Assembly (NCBI GenBank): GCA_035294325.1
Contig: DATGLE010000298.1
Span: 1-12,362 of the forward strand
From: DATGLE01 sp035294325
Lineage (GTDB): Bacteria; Chloroflexota; Ktedonobacteria; Ktedonobacterales; Ktedonobacteraceae
Direction: 5' to 3'
Length of the DNA stretch: 12,362 nucleotides
Shown here piece by piece: positions 6,249 to 12,362 of the stretch; position 1 is the first letter of the stretch, and the number at the start of each line of letters is the position of its first letter. The position numbers were made by a program, and so were the translations under genes. Under the pieces are notes generated by a model, which had not been told where the DNA came from, searched no databases, and saw only the letters and a program-made list of their open reading frames with translations.

Positions 6249-7169
6249 ATGGCGAATCAAAACGTGAGCGCCCCTTCTGCCCTTTCCGGTCTATGGGGCG
6301 AATGTCTCGCCGAGTTCCTCGGAACGATGGTTCTGCTCCTCTTCGGCGATGGCTGTGTCGCAACGTTCGCCCTCTTCACGAATCTAGGCGCGAACAACGC
6401 TGCGACTCCTTTTGCGAATGAATGGATCGTGATTACGGTAGGATGGGGCATGGCCGTCATGCTGGGTATTTACGTTGCGGGAGCCGTCAGCGGCGCTCAT
6501 ATCAATCCCGCTGTGACGTTAGCTTTCGCCGTGAGGGGCAAGTTCCCCTGGAATAAGGTCGTTCCCTACTGGATCGCTCAGGTACTGGGCGCGTTTATCG
6601 CGGCGCTTTTCCTCTACTTCGTGTATCAGGGAGCGCTCGTCCACCAGTTAGGGGTGATGCACCTGAACATCGGCCAGATTGCTCAACCAGTCACCTCGAA
6701 TGGTCTGGGCTGGGTTTTCTACACCTATCCTAAAGCCTTCGTTGGCACATTCGGCGCGTTCTGCGATGAGTTTCTTGGCACTGCTCTTCTCGTGGGCCTG
6801 ATCTTCGCCATCGTTGACGTGCGCAACCAGCCGGTTCAGGCCAATCTGAACCCGATGATTATCGGCTTCCTGGTCCTGGCGATTGGCCTCTCGTTCGGTC
6901 TGAACACCGGATACGCGATCAATCCGGCCCGTGACTTCGGCCCGCGCCTGTGGATCGCTATTGTGAGCGGCGGCGCCAGCATCGCTGCTGACAACTTCTA
7001 CTTCTGGATTCCCATTGTCGCGCCTCTCGTTGGAGGTATCGTAGGTGCGCTTGTCTACGACTTCACGATTGCGAAGGTACTGATTGCGCGCGGGGCGCTG
7101 CCCTCCGGTACAGCAGAGGTACGGGGCGAGGCAGTGCGCGAGGAGCCGGCAGGCGGCGGAGAAGATTAA
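6249..7169 (+). CDS. glpF: Glycerol facilitator (aquaglyceroporin) GlpF
   Basis: Membrane channel of the MIP family that lets glycerol cross the cytoplasmic membrane by diffusion. The 306-residue product has six membrane helices and the two half-helix pore motifs: SGAHINPAVT (NPA 86-88) and GYAINPARDFGPR (NPA 225-227, R228, D229). The aspartate after the second NPAR is typical of glycerol channels rather than water-only aquaporins. W65 in VGWGM and R228 correspond to the selectivity filter of E. coli GlpF, with Y222 near the third position. ATG 6249 is preferred because GGAG (6236-6239) lies 9 nt before it; an in-frame ATG at 6234 would add five residues without a good ribosome site. A charged Gly/Glu tail of about 25 residues ends the protein. 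It follows glpK and ends 14 bp before a hairpin terminator. Confidence 0.97.
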   Translation: MANQNVSAPSALSGLWGECLAEFLGTMVLLLFGDGCVATFALFTNLGANNAATPFANEWIVITVGWGMAVMLGIYVAGAVSGAHINPAVTLAFAVRGKFPWNKVVPYWIAQVLGAFIAALFLYFVYQGALVHQLGVMHLNIGQIAQPVTSNGLGWVFYTYPKAFVGTFGAFCDEFLGTALLVGLIFAIVDVRNQPVQANLNPMIIGFLVLAIGLSFGLNTGYAINPARDFGPRLWIAIVSGGASIAADNFYFWIPIVAPLVGGIVGALVYDFTIAKVLIARGALPSGTAEVRGEAVREEPAGGGED

Positions 7170-7182
7170 AAGTTCATAACAG

Positions 7183-7223
7183 AAATGGATATGGGCCGTC
7201 AACGATGGCCCATATCCATTTTT
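7183..7223 (+). terminator. Intrinsic terminator of glpF, shared with glpD
   Basis: A perfect 15-bp stem (AAATGGATATGGGCC at 7183-7197 with its complement at 7207-7221), a 9-nt loop and five T residues follow glpF. It lies between the convergent glpF and glpD stop codons and reads as a hairpin on the minus strand too, with a shorter T-run, so it may end both transcripts. Confidence 0.9.
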
Positions 7224-7224
7224 G

Positions 7225-8901
7225 CTACGCCCTGGATACCTGCGGGCGCGCACCCAGTTCGCTGCGGAACGCCTGGCTCCTGGCAACATGCTCGCGGTAG
7301 AGGGCGCTCTGCTCTTCGAGTTGCTCAGGCGGCCAGTTGAGCAGCTTGCCCAGTTCTTCGGCAACGCGTGGCAGCGCCGCCATACCCTGGTCGCGCGTGA
7401 AGATGAGCATCGAACGCCGCGCCATAAAATCCGTGACCGTGGCACAATACTCCTCGGCCACAGCATGATGAATTTGCGCCAGGATATCGGGATACTCGGG
7501 ATGGATGCGCTGCCCCAGTTCCGGCCGCTGCCTGACCAGCGCGATCAGCTTGAGCGCCATCGCCCCGTAGAGTCCCATCAGGTGGTCAAGCTGCTCCATA
7601 TCCAGGCCCAGGCCGGCACCCTCCTCGTGCAGATGCCAGCGGAAGCGTTCCAGCGCGATATCGCGATTCTTGAGCGACTCGCCCAGGCGCGCGCCCGGGA
7701 GTGGCTCCTGCGCCGTGCGCGCCTTCACGCGGTGGCGCAGCTTTTTGCATGCCAGGTCAACGACCTCCTCGGCGATGCCGCGATAGGCGGTAAGCTTGCC
7801 GCCGACCACTGAGATCATCCCTTTCAGCCCCTCTTTTTTCTCGTAGTCCACCACCTCATGCTTGCGCGAGACCTCCGACTCGCTGACACCCTCTTTTCGC
7901 ACAAGGGCGCGCAGCCCGGCGGTAGTGTAATAGACCGTCTGCCAGTCAGCCGCCGGCAGGAAGGTTTCGACTGCGGTTTGCAGGTAGAGCACGTCTTCCC
8001 CATCAGCACGCACCAGGTCGGGCGAATCGTCATAATCGGTGTCCGTCGTGCCAACCCAGGCATAATCGAGCCAGGGGATGACAAAGAAGAGCCGGTTATC
8101 GGTTTGTGTGAAGAGCACCAGCGCGTGATTGCTGGCCGGCGGCGACGTGAAATGAATGCCTTTGGTCATGCGCACAAGCCTGCTCGGCTCGCCCAGCAGT
8201 TTCGCGGTCAACCCGTCGAGCCAGGGACCCGCGACATTGACGACCAACCGCGCCCGCACCCGGGCGGTTTCGCCGGTGAAAGCATGACGTACCCACACAC
8301 CGTTGACCTGTTTACCTTCGCGCAGCAGCCCCGTGACCTCCGTATGATTCCAGATCTGTGCCCCATGATCGCGGGCATCAAGAATGTTCTCCAGCACAAG
8401 GCGCTCGGTTGAGGGAACCTGGGCATCGTAGTAGCACAACGCTCCCTGCAAACCCCGGGGATTGAGCTTTGGTTCGCGCTTGAGCGTCTCCTCACGATCC
8501 CAGGAGCGGTGATTGGGGAGGCTCTTATCGTAGGAGAGCAGATCGTACAGGATCATGCCGATCTTGAGCTTCAGCCGGTAAAAGATGCTGCGCGACCACA
8601 TCGGTAAGACGAAGAGCAGCGGCCTGACGAGATGCGGGGCGATGCGCAGCAGGATCTCGCGCTCACCCAGATCCTGGCGCACCAGACCAAAGTCGAAGAG
8701 TTCAAGGTAGCGCAAACCGCCGTGGATAAGACGCGTGGGGGCCGACGAAGTGCCGGAGGCAAAATCGTTCTTTTCAAAGAGCGCTACTCGCAAGCCACGC
8801 AGCGCCGCATCGCGGGCCACGCCCGCTCCAACAACGCCTCCTCCGATAATCGCCACATCAAAGGACTGCTCATTGAGTTGTGCAAAAGAGAGGTTGTTCA
8901 T
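7225..8901 (-). CDS. glpD: FAD-dependent glycerol-3-phosphate dehydrogenase GlpD
   Basis: Aerobic respiratory enzyme that oxidises G3P to dihydroxyacetone phosphate at the inner face of the membrane and passes electrons to quinone. The 558 residues match the family. An N-terminal Rossmann FAD motif DVAIIGGGVVGAGVARDAA (15-33) is followed by GTSSAPTRLIHGGLRYLE (about 50-67), the typical GlpD signature. A central substrate domain includes VVNVAGPW, VGTTDTDYDD and YTTAGLRALV, then VVGGKLTAYR, and a C-terminal helical DAO_C domain (about 400-530) with AEEYCATVTDFMARRSML. Start ATG 8901 is chosen for AGGAGA 8 nt before it; the frame opens at 8934. It is transcribed towards glpF, alone, from a promoter at 9081-9110 through an attenuated leader, so its expression should follow G3P level. 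Confidence 0.97.
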   Translation of the reverse strand: MNNLSFAQLNEQSFDVAIIGGGVVGAGVARDAALRGLRVALFEKNDFASGTSSAPTRLIHGGLRYLELFDFGLVRQDLGEREILLRIAPHLVRPLLFVLPMWSRSIFYRLKLKIGMILYDLLSYDKSLPNHRSWDREETLKREPKLNPRGLQGALCYYDAQVPSTERLVLENILDARDHGAQIWNHTEVTGLLREGKQVNGVWVRHAFTGETARVRARLVVNVAGPWLDGLTAKLLGEPSRLVRMTKGIHFTSPPASNHALVLFTQTDNRLFFVIPWLDYAWVGTTDTDYDDSPDLVRADGEDVLYLQTAVETFLPAADWQTVYYTTAGLRALVRKEGVSESEVSRKHEVVDYEKKEGLKGMISVVGGKLTAYRGIAEEVVDLACKKLRHRVKARTAQEPLPGARLGESLKNRDIALERFRWHLHEEGAGLGLDMEQLDHLMGLYGAMALKLIALVRQRPELGQRIHPEYPDILAQIHHAVAEEYCATVTDFMARRSMLIFTRDQGMAALPRVAEELGKLLNWPPEQLEEQSALYREHVARSQAFRSELGARPQVSRA

Positions 8902-8987
8902 GCCCGTGTTCTCCTGTCTTCGGTATCGCAACATTTACATACCGGGCGTCTGCCGGCCCGCAGCGACATCCAGCATCCAATGCAAAC

Positions 8988-9031
8988 AAAAAAGTCCCAG
9001 GCCGATCCTTGCTGATCGGCTCGGGACTTTT
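8988..9031 (-). terminator. Intrinsic terminator (attenuator) in the glpD leader
   Basis: Read on the minus strand, AAAAGTCCC (9031-9023) pairs with GGGACTTTT (8998-8990). The stem continues as GCCGATC/GATCGGC after an imperfect two-base step, closing on a 6-nt AGCAAG loop, for about 18 bp in total. A TTTTTT then TGTTTG tract follows. It sits between promoter and start codon, 87 bp before glpD. Its T-tract spelling (TTTTTGTTTG) matches that of the terminator at 3789-3840. Confidence 0.9.
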
Positions 9032-9044
9032 CAAATCACTGTCC
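9018..9044 (-). promoter_or_regulatory. Predicted GlpP antiterminator site in the glpD leader
   Basis: Minus-strand block beginning GGACAGTGATTTG and ending GTCCCGAGCC, identical at 24 of 27 positions to 3776-3802 in the glpP-like leader. GGAC (9044-9041) can pair with GTCC (9027-9024), which belongs to the terminator arm, so the two folds exclude each other. The differing bases lie in the predicted loop (two) and at one stem-flanking position, as expected for a conserved RNA target. glpD is the classic GlpP target in Bacillus. Confidence 0.7.
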
Positions 9045-9080
9045 TGAAATACTGTTATGCGATTTTCGATGAATATTTTT

Positions 9081-9110
9081 AGTATAGGTTATCGTGTCCT
9101 TGACTGTCAA
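9081..9110 (-). promoter_or_regulatory. Sigma-A type promoter of glpD
   Basis: On the minus strand, TTGACA (9110-9105) and TATACT (9086-9081) are separated by 18 bp. Transcription would start near 9074, giving a leader of about 170 nt that contains the GlpP site and the terminator. The TTGACA-18-TATA spacing is the same as at the promoter of the glpP-like gene. Confidence 0.8.
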
Positions 9111-9218
9111 GGCGAAAAACAGCCCGCCTTACCTCTACTCATAGCAATGAATACCTCTATTTCGGTTACAATTTCATCATCACAATCATTTGATCTGTAA
9201 CCATATTTGAACATAACC
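9111..9218. other. AT-rich intergenic spacer with a wide dyad
   Basis: Between the divergent glpD and flippase promoters I see no gene. GGTTACA (9164-9170) and TGTAACC (9196-9202) form a 7-bp dyad separated by 25 bp, which could be a regulator site or chance. Together with the leaders on both sides, the gene-free stretch runs from 8902 to 9395. Confidence 0.35.
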
Positions 9219-9248
9219 TTGACCAGAATCTATTTTATGGAGTATTAT
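9219..9248 (+). promoter_or_regulatory. Candidate promoter of the flippase gene
   Basis: TTGACC (9219-9224) and TATTAT (9243-9248) are 18 bp apart. Transcription would start near 9255, giving a 140-nt untranslated leader that includes the first copy of the direct repeat (9306-9348). Confidence 0.6.
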
Positions 9249-9305
9249 CATTTATCCACATATTATCTATCCCTGAGCATGTAGATAGCGGATATTAGAG
9301 TGTGT

Positions 9306-9348
9306 CTGATCGCCCGCTCTCGCGCATACTCACGCCTGCGGCGCTCGC
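9306..9348. repeat. Direct repeat, copy 1 (upstream of the flippase gene)
   Basis: CTGATCGCC (9306-9314), a 14-nt variable spacer, then CTCACGCCTGCGGCGCTCGC (9329-9348). Copy 2 at 11003-11044 repeats both blocks exactly with a 13-nt unrelated spacer. The two copies bracket the flippase gene in direct orientation. The second block is GC-rich with a partial palindrome (GCGCC/GGCGC-like). Confidence 0.85.
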
Positions 9349-9395
9349 CCTCCCATGTGCAGTGGAGCCGCGCGGAGGAAGATGGAGGTGGATTG

Positions 9396-10994
9396 ATGCT
9401 CCCTTTAGAAGATTGTGTGGAAGATATCGCCAGCTTGCCAACGCTCATCGATCTGAACGTGGTCTATGGCCTGTCACCACTCGCCGCGCAGAATTTATCC
9501 ATTGACCAGCCAGCCACGCCTGTTGTCCCCGTCCCGCCGGTGAAGAAGCCCCGGGCCGAGGGAAAAGCAGGTTATCTTGCCCTCGTTCGCGGCCTGCTCA
9601 AAAATTCGGGGATCTATGCACTGGCCTCCCTGGCTTCGCCCACAGCCTCGCTCATACTCGCGCCATTTTTAGCGCATCATCTTTCTCCCGACGATTACGG
9701 CCTTCTTGCCATCTTGAATACGGCTATTGCATTGATTGCCGGTCTGCTCCAGCTCGGTCTGGGTGCTACCTTTTTTCGCATGTACAGGTACGAGTATGAG
9801 ACGAGCCGTGACCGTTTGAGCTTGCTTTCAACGCTGACGCTGCTGATACTGGGGTTCTCTATGCTGGCCGTTGGCGCGCTGCTGTTCGCGGTTCCCTGGC
9901 TGGAGGGCAGGCATTCGGCGCAGGGCGCTGCCATCGCTATCGCTCTGCTGGCGGCAGTTTTGCAAAATCTCGCGCTGCCGGGCCTCGCCTGGCTGCGCGT
10001 AGAGGCCCGCGTCACGCCATTTATTGTCCTCTCGATCATCAGCCTGCTTGTCTCCCTGTTAATGACGGTGGCCTGCGTTAAAATGCTGCACATGGGCCTT
10101 GAGGGCGCGCTGTGGGGAACCTGCGCAGGCTATAGCGTTGTGGCGCTCGCAACCTTGCCGGCGCTGCTCTATCATACGGGAGTTCGTCTACGGCTGGATA
10201 TGGTCAGGCACCTGCTTATCTGCGGCGCTCCCGGCGTTGCCGCTCTTGTCGCTACCTGGATGCTGCAATTGTCTGATCGCGCCCTGCTTGGCGTGCTGGG
10301 ATCGCTCCCAGCAGCCGCGAACTACGCGATAGCCTCCAGTTTTGGCGGAGCGCTGGCTACGCTCATCCTTGCGCCCTTTGCCCTTGCCTGGCCGGCGATT
10401 CTAGCGACGCTGGCGCGGAAAAACGACGCGCCACACATGTTTCGCATCACGTTTCGCTGGTTCGCCTTTTTGCTGCTCTTTGCTGCTTACAGCTTCTCGC
10501 TGGCGGGTGGTGGCATCATCATGCTGTGCTTCCCAACCACCTACCAGGGCGCCGTTGCGTTGATCCCCATTATCGCCGTTGCCTTCGTCTTCTATGGCCT
10601 GCATCTCTTTTTCAGCCTGGGTATGGCGCTGCGTGGCAGAACGCGACTGCTCTTCCCGCTGACACTCGGCGCAGGCGTTGTCAATATCGGTCTCAATCTG
10701 TATCTCATTCCGCGCTACGGAGCAATGGGGGCCGCCTGGTCAACGCTGCTGGCTTATACGCTGCTGGCGCTGCTGACGCTGTTTATCAATCAGCGCCTCT
10801 ACCCCGTACAATTCGATATCGGCCTATTTATCATTGCCCTGCTGTCAGGAATGGTCCTTGCCCTGGGAGGCGTCTGCCTGACGCAAGCGCAGGGCCTCTA
10901 CTGGACCGGCTGTGTGCACCTGCTGGCGCTCTGTCTCTATGGCGGAATACTCCTGTTTATGGCAAAACTTCCTGTGGGTGAAGACGCTCTCTAA
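9396..10994 (+). CDS. Polysaccharide/oligosaccharide flippase (Wzx-like, MOP superfamily)
   Basis: Integral membrane protein of 532 residues, probably flipping lipid-linked glycans across the cytoplasmic membrane for exopolysaccharide or cell-surface glycan synthesis. An N-terminal cytoplasmic stretch of about 60 residues with a Pro/Val-rich part (TPVVPVPPVKKPR) precedes about 14 hydrophobic segments. The first block, LVRGLLKNSGIYALASLASPTASLILAPFLAHHLSPDDYGLL in essence, has the family pattern of an initial helix, a Pro-rich turn and the xxDYG motif. The later LIPRYGAMGAAWSTLLAY matches the conserved helix near the C-terminus. ATG 9396 is preferred: GGAGG (9384-9388) lies 7 nt before it, and the longer frame from GTG 9300 would translate the direct repeat. 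No glycosyltransferase neighbours are visible, so the glycan is unknown. It could also be a teichuronic-type exporter. Confidence 0.85.
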   Translation: MLPLEDCVEDIASLPTLIDLNVVYGLSPLAAQNLSIDQPATPVVPVPPVKKPRAEGKAGYLALVRGLLKNSGIYALASLASPTASLILAPFLAHHLSPDDYGLLAILNTAIALIAGLLQLGLGATFFRMYRYEYETSRDRLSLLSTLTLLILGFSMLAVGALLFAVPWLEGRHSAQGAAIAIALLAAVLQNLALPGLAWLRVEARVTPFIVLSIISLLVSLLMTVACVKMLHMGLEGALWGTCAGYSVVALATLPALLYHTGVRLRLDMVRHLLICGAPGVAALVATWMLQLSDRALLGVLGSLPAAANYAIASSFGGALATLILAPFALAWPAILATLARKNDAPHMFRITFRWFAFLLLFAAYSFSLAGGGIIMLCFPTTYQGAVALIPIIAVAFVFYGLHLFFSLGMALRGRTRLLFPLTLGAGVVNIGLNLYLIPRYGAMGAAWSTLLAYTLLALLTLFINQRLYPVQFDIGLFIIALLSGMVLALGGVCLTQAQGLYWTGCVHLLALCLYGGILLFMAKLPVGEDAL

Positions 10995-11002
10995 TAGAGT
11001 GG

Positions 11003-11044
11003 CTGATCGCCGACCCCATAGTTTCTCACGCCTGCGGCGCTCGC
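11003..11044. repeat. Direct repeat, copy 2 (downstream of the flippase gene)
   Basis: CTGATCGCC (11003-11011) and the 20-bp block at 11025-11044 are identical to copy 1 at 9306-9348. It begins 8 bp after the flippase stop codon and abuts the 27-bp perfect hairpin that starts at 11048. Confidence 0.85.
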
Positions 11045-11047
11045 TTT

Positions 11048-11106
11048 AGAGAGTTTGTTTGGTGGAACCATGCGCTTCACGCATGGTTCCACCAAACAAA
11101 CTCTCT
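11048..11106. repeat. Perfect 27-bp hairpin between convergent genes
   Basis: The arm 11048-11074 (starts AGAGAGTTTGTTTGGTGGAA) is the exact reverse complement of 11080-11106; the loop is CTTCA. It lies between the 3' ends of the flippase gene and the dinB-like gene and could end transcription from both sides, but neither strand has a run of five or more T after the stem. Stem length and perfection exceed those of usual terminators, so a small mobile palindromic element is an alternative. Confidence 0.8.
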
Positions 11107-11108
11107 TT

Positions 11109-11131
11109 CTGGCGTGGCGAAGGGACGCCAG
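11109..11131 (-). terminator. Short hairpin directly after the dinB-like stop codon
   Basis: CTGGCGT (11109-11115) pairs with ACGCCAG (11125-11131) around a 9-nt loop, immediately beyond the stop codon at 11132-11134. There is no T-run, so it is at best a weak terminator or an mRNA end-protecting stem, perhaps together with the adjacent 27-bp hairpin. Confidence 0.35.
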
Positions 11132-11620
11132 TCAAATATTTATACCTTGCAGGCCGTGCATGCCGAGCGAGTAGGAGAGTTCGCCGCCATGATGCATGTC
11201 ATGTTCCATGACGTGCCAGATAACCCATCCACGGGTATAGGTGTATATCTGGCCTTCCCACTCATCCTTGACGATAGATTGCAAATCTGAGAGCGTATAA
11301 CGTCCCAGTACCTCCTGCATGACCTGCCAGGTCTTCTCCAATCCGCTTACCAGTTCACTTGCGGAGCGCGCCGGGCTACCAGGCTCATCCCAGGTGTGAA
11401 AAGCACCGAAGTCCTCATCGCCCTCTTCCAGGACATAGTGGAACCACCCTGCTCGCACGCCGATAATGTGGCATGCCAGTTCACGGATTGAACGCAGATT
11501 GGGGACCGCACGAAGCGCAAGCTGCTCGTCAGAGAGCCGCGCGAGGGCTATGCTCAACTGGTTCTGGTAGTTTTGCCAGCCCTGAGTAAAGAACGCCAGA
11601 GTTTCGCTTGTTTCGCTCAC
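11132..11620 (-). CDS. DinB-family (DinB/YfiT-like) four-helix protein
   Basis: Small cytoplasmic protein of 162 residues in the DinB/YfiT metal-binding four-helix-bundle superfamily. The likely metal triad is H51 in ELACHIIG, H140 and H144 in HVMEHDMHHGGEL, with the usual spacing of about 90 residues between the first two and H-x3-H at the end. Trp-rich helices (GWFHYVLE, GWVIWHVMEH) fit the family. Members include thiol-dependent transferases and many proteins of unknown role, so no reaction can be assigned. The start is GTG 11620 with AGAGG six nt upstream. It seems to be a single-gene unit, with a small palindrome (11652-11668) upstream. Confidence 0.85.
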   Translation of the reverse strand: MSETSETLAFFTQGWQNYQNQLSIALARLSDEQLALRAVPNLRSIRELACHIIGVRAGWFHYVLEEGDEDFGAFHTWDEPGSPARSASELVSGLEKTWQVMQEVLGRYTLSDLQSIVKDEWEGQIYTYTRGWVIWHVMEHDMHHGGELSYSLGMHGLQGINI

Positions 11621-11651
11621 GTTTTACCTCTCTTCTGCATACCATGTTCGT

Positions 11652-11668
11652 CTCATAAATGATATGAG
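11652..11668. promoter_or_regulatory. Palindrome upstream of the dinB-like gene
   Basis: CTCATA (11652-11657) and TATGAG (11663-11668) flank five bases, 31 bp before the GTG start codon. It may be an operator over the promoter or leader of the dinB-like gene. No clear -35/-10 pair could be matched around it. Confidence 0.35.
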
Positions 11669-11759
11669 CAACCGAATCATCTTGCCTCAGCCTACCATCA
11701 AAAGAGGTTAAAGCGTGTCCTTATTAGAGCGCTGGCAAAAGTGTGGGCGCAGCACGCCG

Positions 11760-12362
11760 TCAGCGGGGATCGGAGTGCTTCATCAAGCGGCAGAGCTTTC
11801 TACGCGCAGGCGCGAGTGAGGCTTTGCTTCTGTGCGCGGCCGCTTTATCCCGGGGCCAGTGAATGGCCTCAATATTGACGCCATGACGCCTGAATTCCCG
11901 GGCGAGCAACTGCGCATCGTCAACGTCCTCTTTGAGTGCACAGATCATCGCTCGCCGCTGGCACTGTGGCAGCGCGAGAGTATTACTCACAGCGCGGGCC
12001 GTCTGCTCAACCATCTGCTCTTTTCGCTCAAAAATCATCGCCGGATCCTGCGTATCTTCGCCGGATCTGCCGATGACACCTTCCTGACGCAGTTCACCAT
12101 CCGCATCGACGGGAAGCGGCAGCAGCGGCCCTTGCTGGCGGGTGGCATTCACTGCCTCGCTGCGTACCACCGCCTTGATATAGGCCCTGGGATTGGTGAT
12201 CACTCGCTCTTGCAGGGCCTGCCACAGTTTGATGCGCGATTTCTGCACCAGTTCATCTGTCTCCAGATCGATGACCTCTGGCGAGAAGATATTACGCGGC
12301 ACCAGTCTGCGTGCCTGCGCGAGAATGTACGCCTCATGCTGCTCTAGAAATGAGATGATCTC
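11760..12362 (-). CDS. Sigma-70-like RNA polymerase sigma factor (5' end outside window)
   Basis: Two hundred residues of a protein whose start lies beyond the window; the frame stays open through 12362. The visible N-terminal part, roughly EIISFLEQHEAYILAQARRL then PEVIDLETDELVQKSRIKLW and NPRAYIKAVVRSEAVNATRQ, matches sigma region 2: the core-binding helix, the DELVQ..RIKLW helix, and the -10-binding helix with conserved NPRAYI..VVR.EA. After an acidic linker (about residues 75-105) comes a region 4-like part starting LALPQCQRRAMICAL; its helix-turn-helix is diverged (LLAREFRRHGVNIEAIHWPRDK), ending in a basic tail (LAPARRKLCRLM). It would direct RNA polymerase to a special promoter set. 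An annotator choosing an internal GTG at 12302 would cut region 2. No anti-sigma gene is visible. Confidence 0.75.
   Translation of the reverse strand, partial: EIISFLEQHEAYILAQARRLVPRNIFSPEVIDLETDELVQKSRIKLWQALQERVITNPRAYIKAVVRSEAVNATRQQGPLLPLPVDADGELRQEGVIGRSGEDTQDPAMIFERKEQMVEQTARAVSNTLALPQCQRRAMICALKEDVDDAQLLAREFRRHGVNIEAIHWPRDKAAAHRSKASLAPARRKLCRLMKHSDPR

Noticed and set aside
6648..7466. Minus-strand open frame of 272 codons across the 3' ends of glpF and glpD
   Set aside because: It runs through the shared terminator and is out of frame with glpD, with low-complexity Arg/Ala/Ser content.
9300..9395. Longer N-terminus of the flippase starting at GTG 9300
   Set aside because: The extra 32 residues would be encoded by the direct repeat and are Arg/Ser-rich; ATG 9396 has an ideal ribosome site.
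11048..11106. Insertion sequence terminal repeats
   Set aside because: Only five bases separate the arms and no transposase frame is nearby, so it is a hairpin rather than IS ends.

Overview
The window carries a glycerol / glycerol-3-phosphate (G3P) use locus of about 6 kb, flanked by unrelated single genes. The DNA is moderately GC-rich, Shine-Dalgarno sites are strong, and sigma-A type promoters are readable in several gaps. Control by a GlpP-type antiterminator, a YIP1-like membrane protein, a DinB-like protein and a divergent sigma-70-like protein would fit a Gram-positive-like or Chloroflexota (Ktedonobacteria-type) soil bacterium. That placement is an impression from gene content and intergenic style, not a result of any search.

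Left flank (1-2575): a truncated MFS transporter on the minus strand, a divergent YIP1-family membrane protein on the plus strand, and an IclR-family regulator on the minus strand whose 3' end overlaps the YIP1 gene tail to tail by 23 bp. A gap with a perfect 25-bp inverted repeat follows.

Glycerol locus (2975-9110): glpP (minus) faces away from a second, divergent glpP-like gene (plus), with overlapping promoters between them. The glpP-like gene is followed on the same strand by glpK (glycerol kinase) and glpF (glycerol facilitator). glpF ends against a hairpin terminator shared with the convergent glpD (FAD-dependent G3P dehydrogenase). Glycerol would enter through GlpF, be phosphorylated by GlpK and oxidised by GlpD to dihydroxyacetone phosphate.

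The most interesting signal is in the leaders. The glpP-like gene and glpD each have a good promoter, then an untranslated leader with an intrinsic terminator, and just before that terminator a nearly identical 27-nt block (24/27 identical). The block can form a short GGAC/GUCC hairpin that excludes the terminator. This is the expected architecture of a GlpP-controlled antiterminator, seen twice in one window. The GlpP-like protein encoded downstream of one of these leaders has lost several residues that the other GlpP keeps, so the locus may contain one ligand-sensing GlpP and one altered paralogue inside the regulated operon.

Right flank (9111-12362): a polysaccharide flippase gene with its own promoter, bracketed by two copies of a direct repeat; a perfect 27-bp hairpin; a DinB-family protein (minus); and a sigma-70-like gene (minus) cut by the window end. 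No tRNA, rRNA, CRISPR array or transposase was seen.
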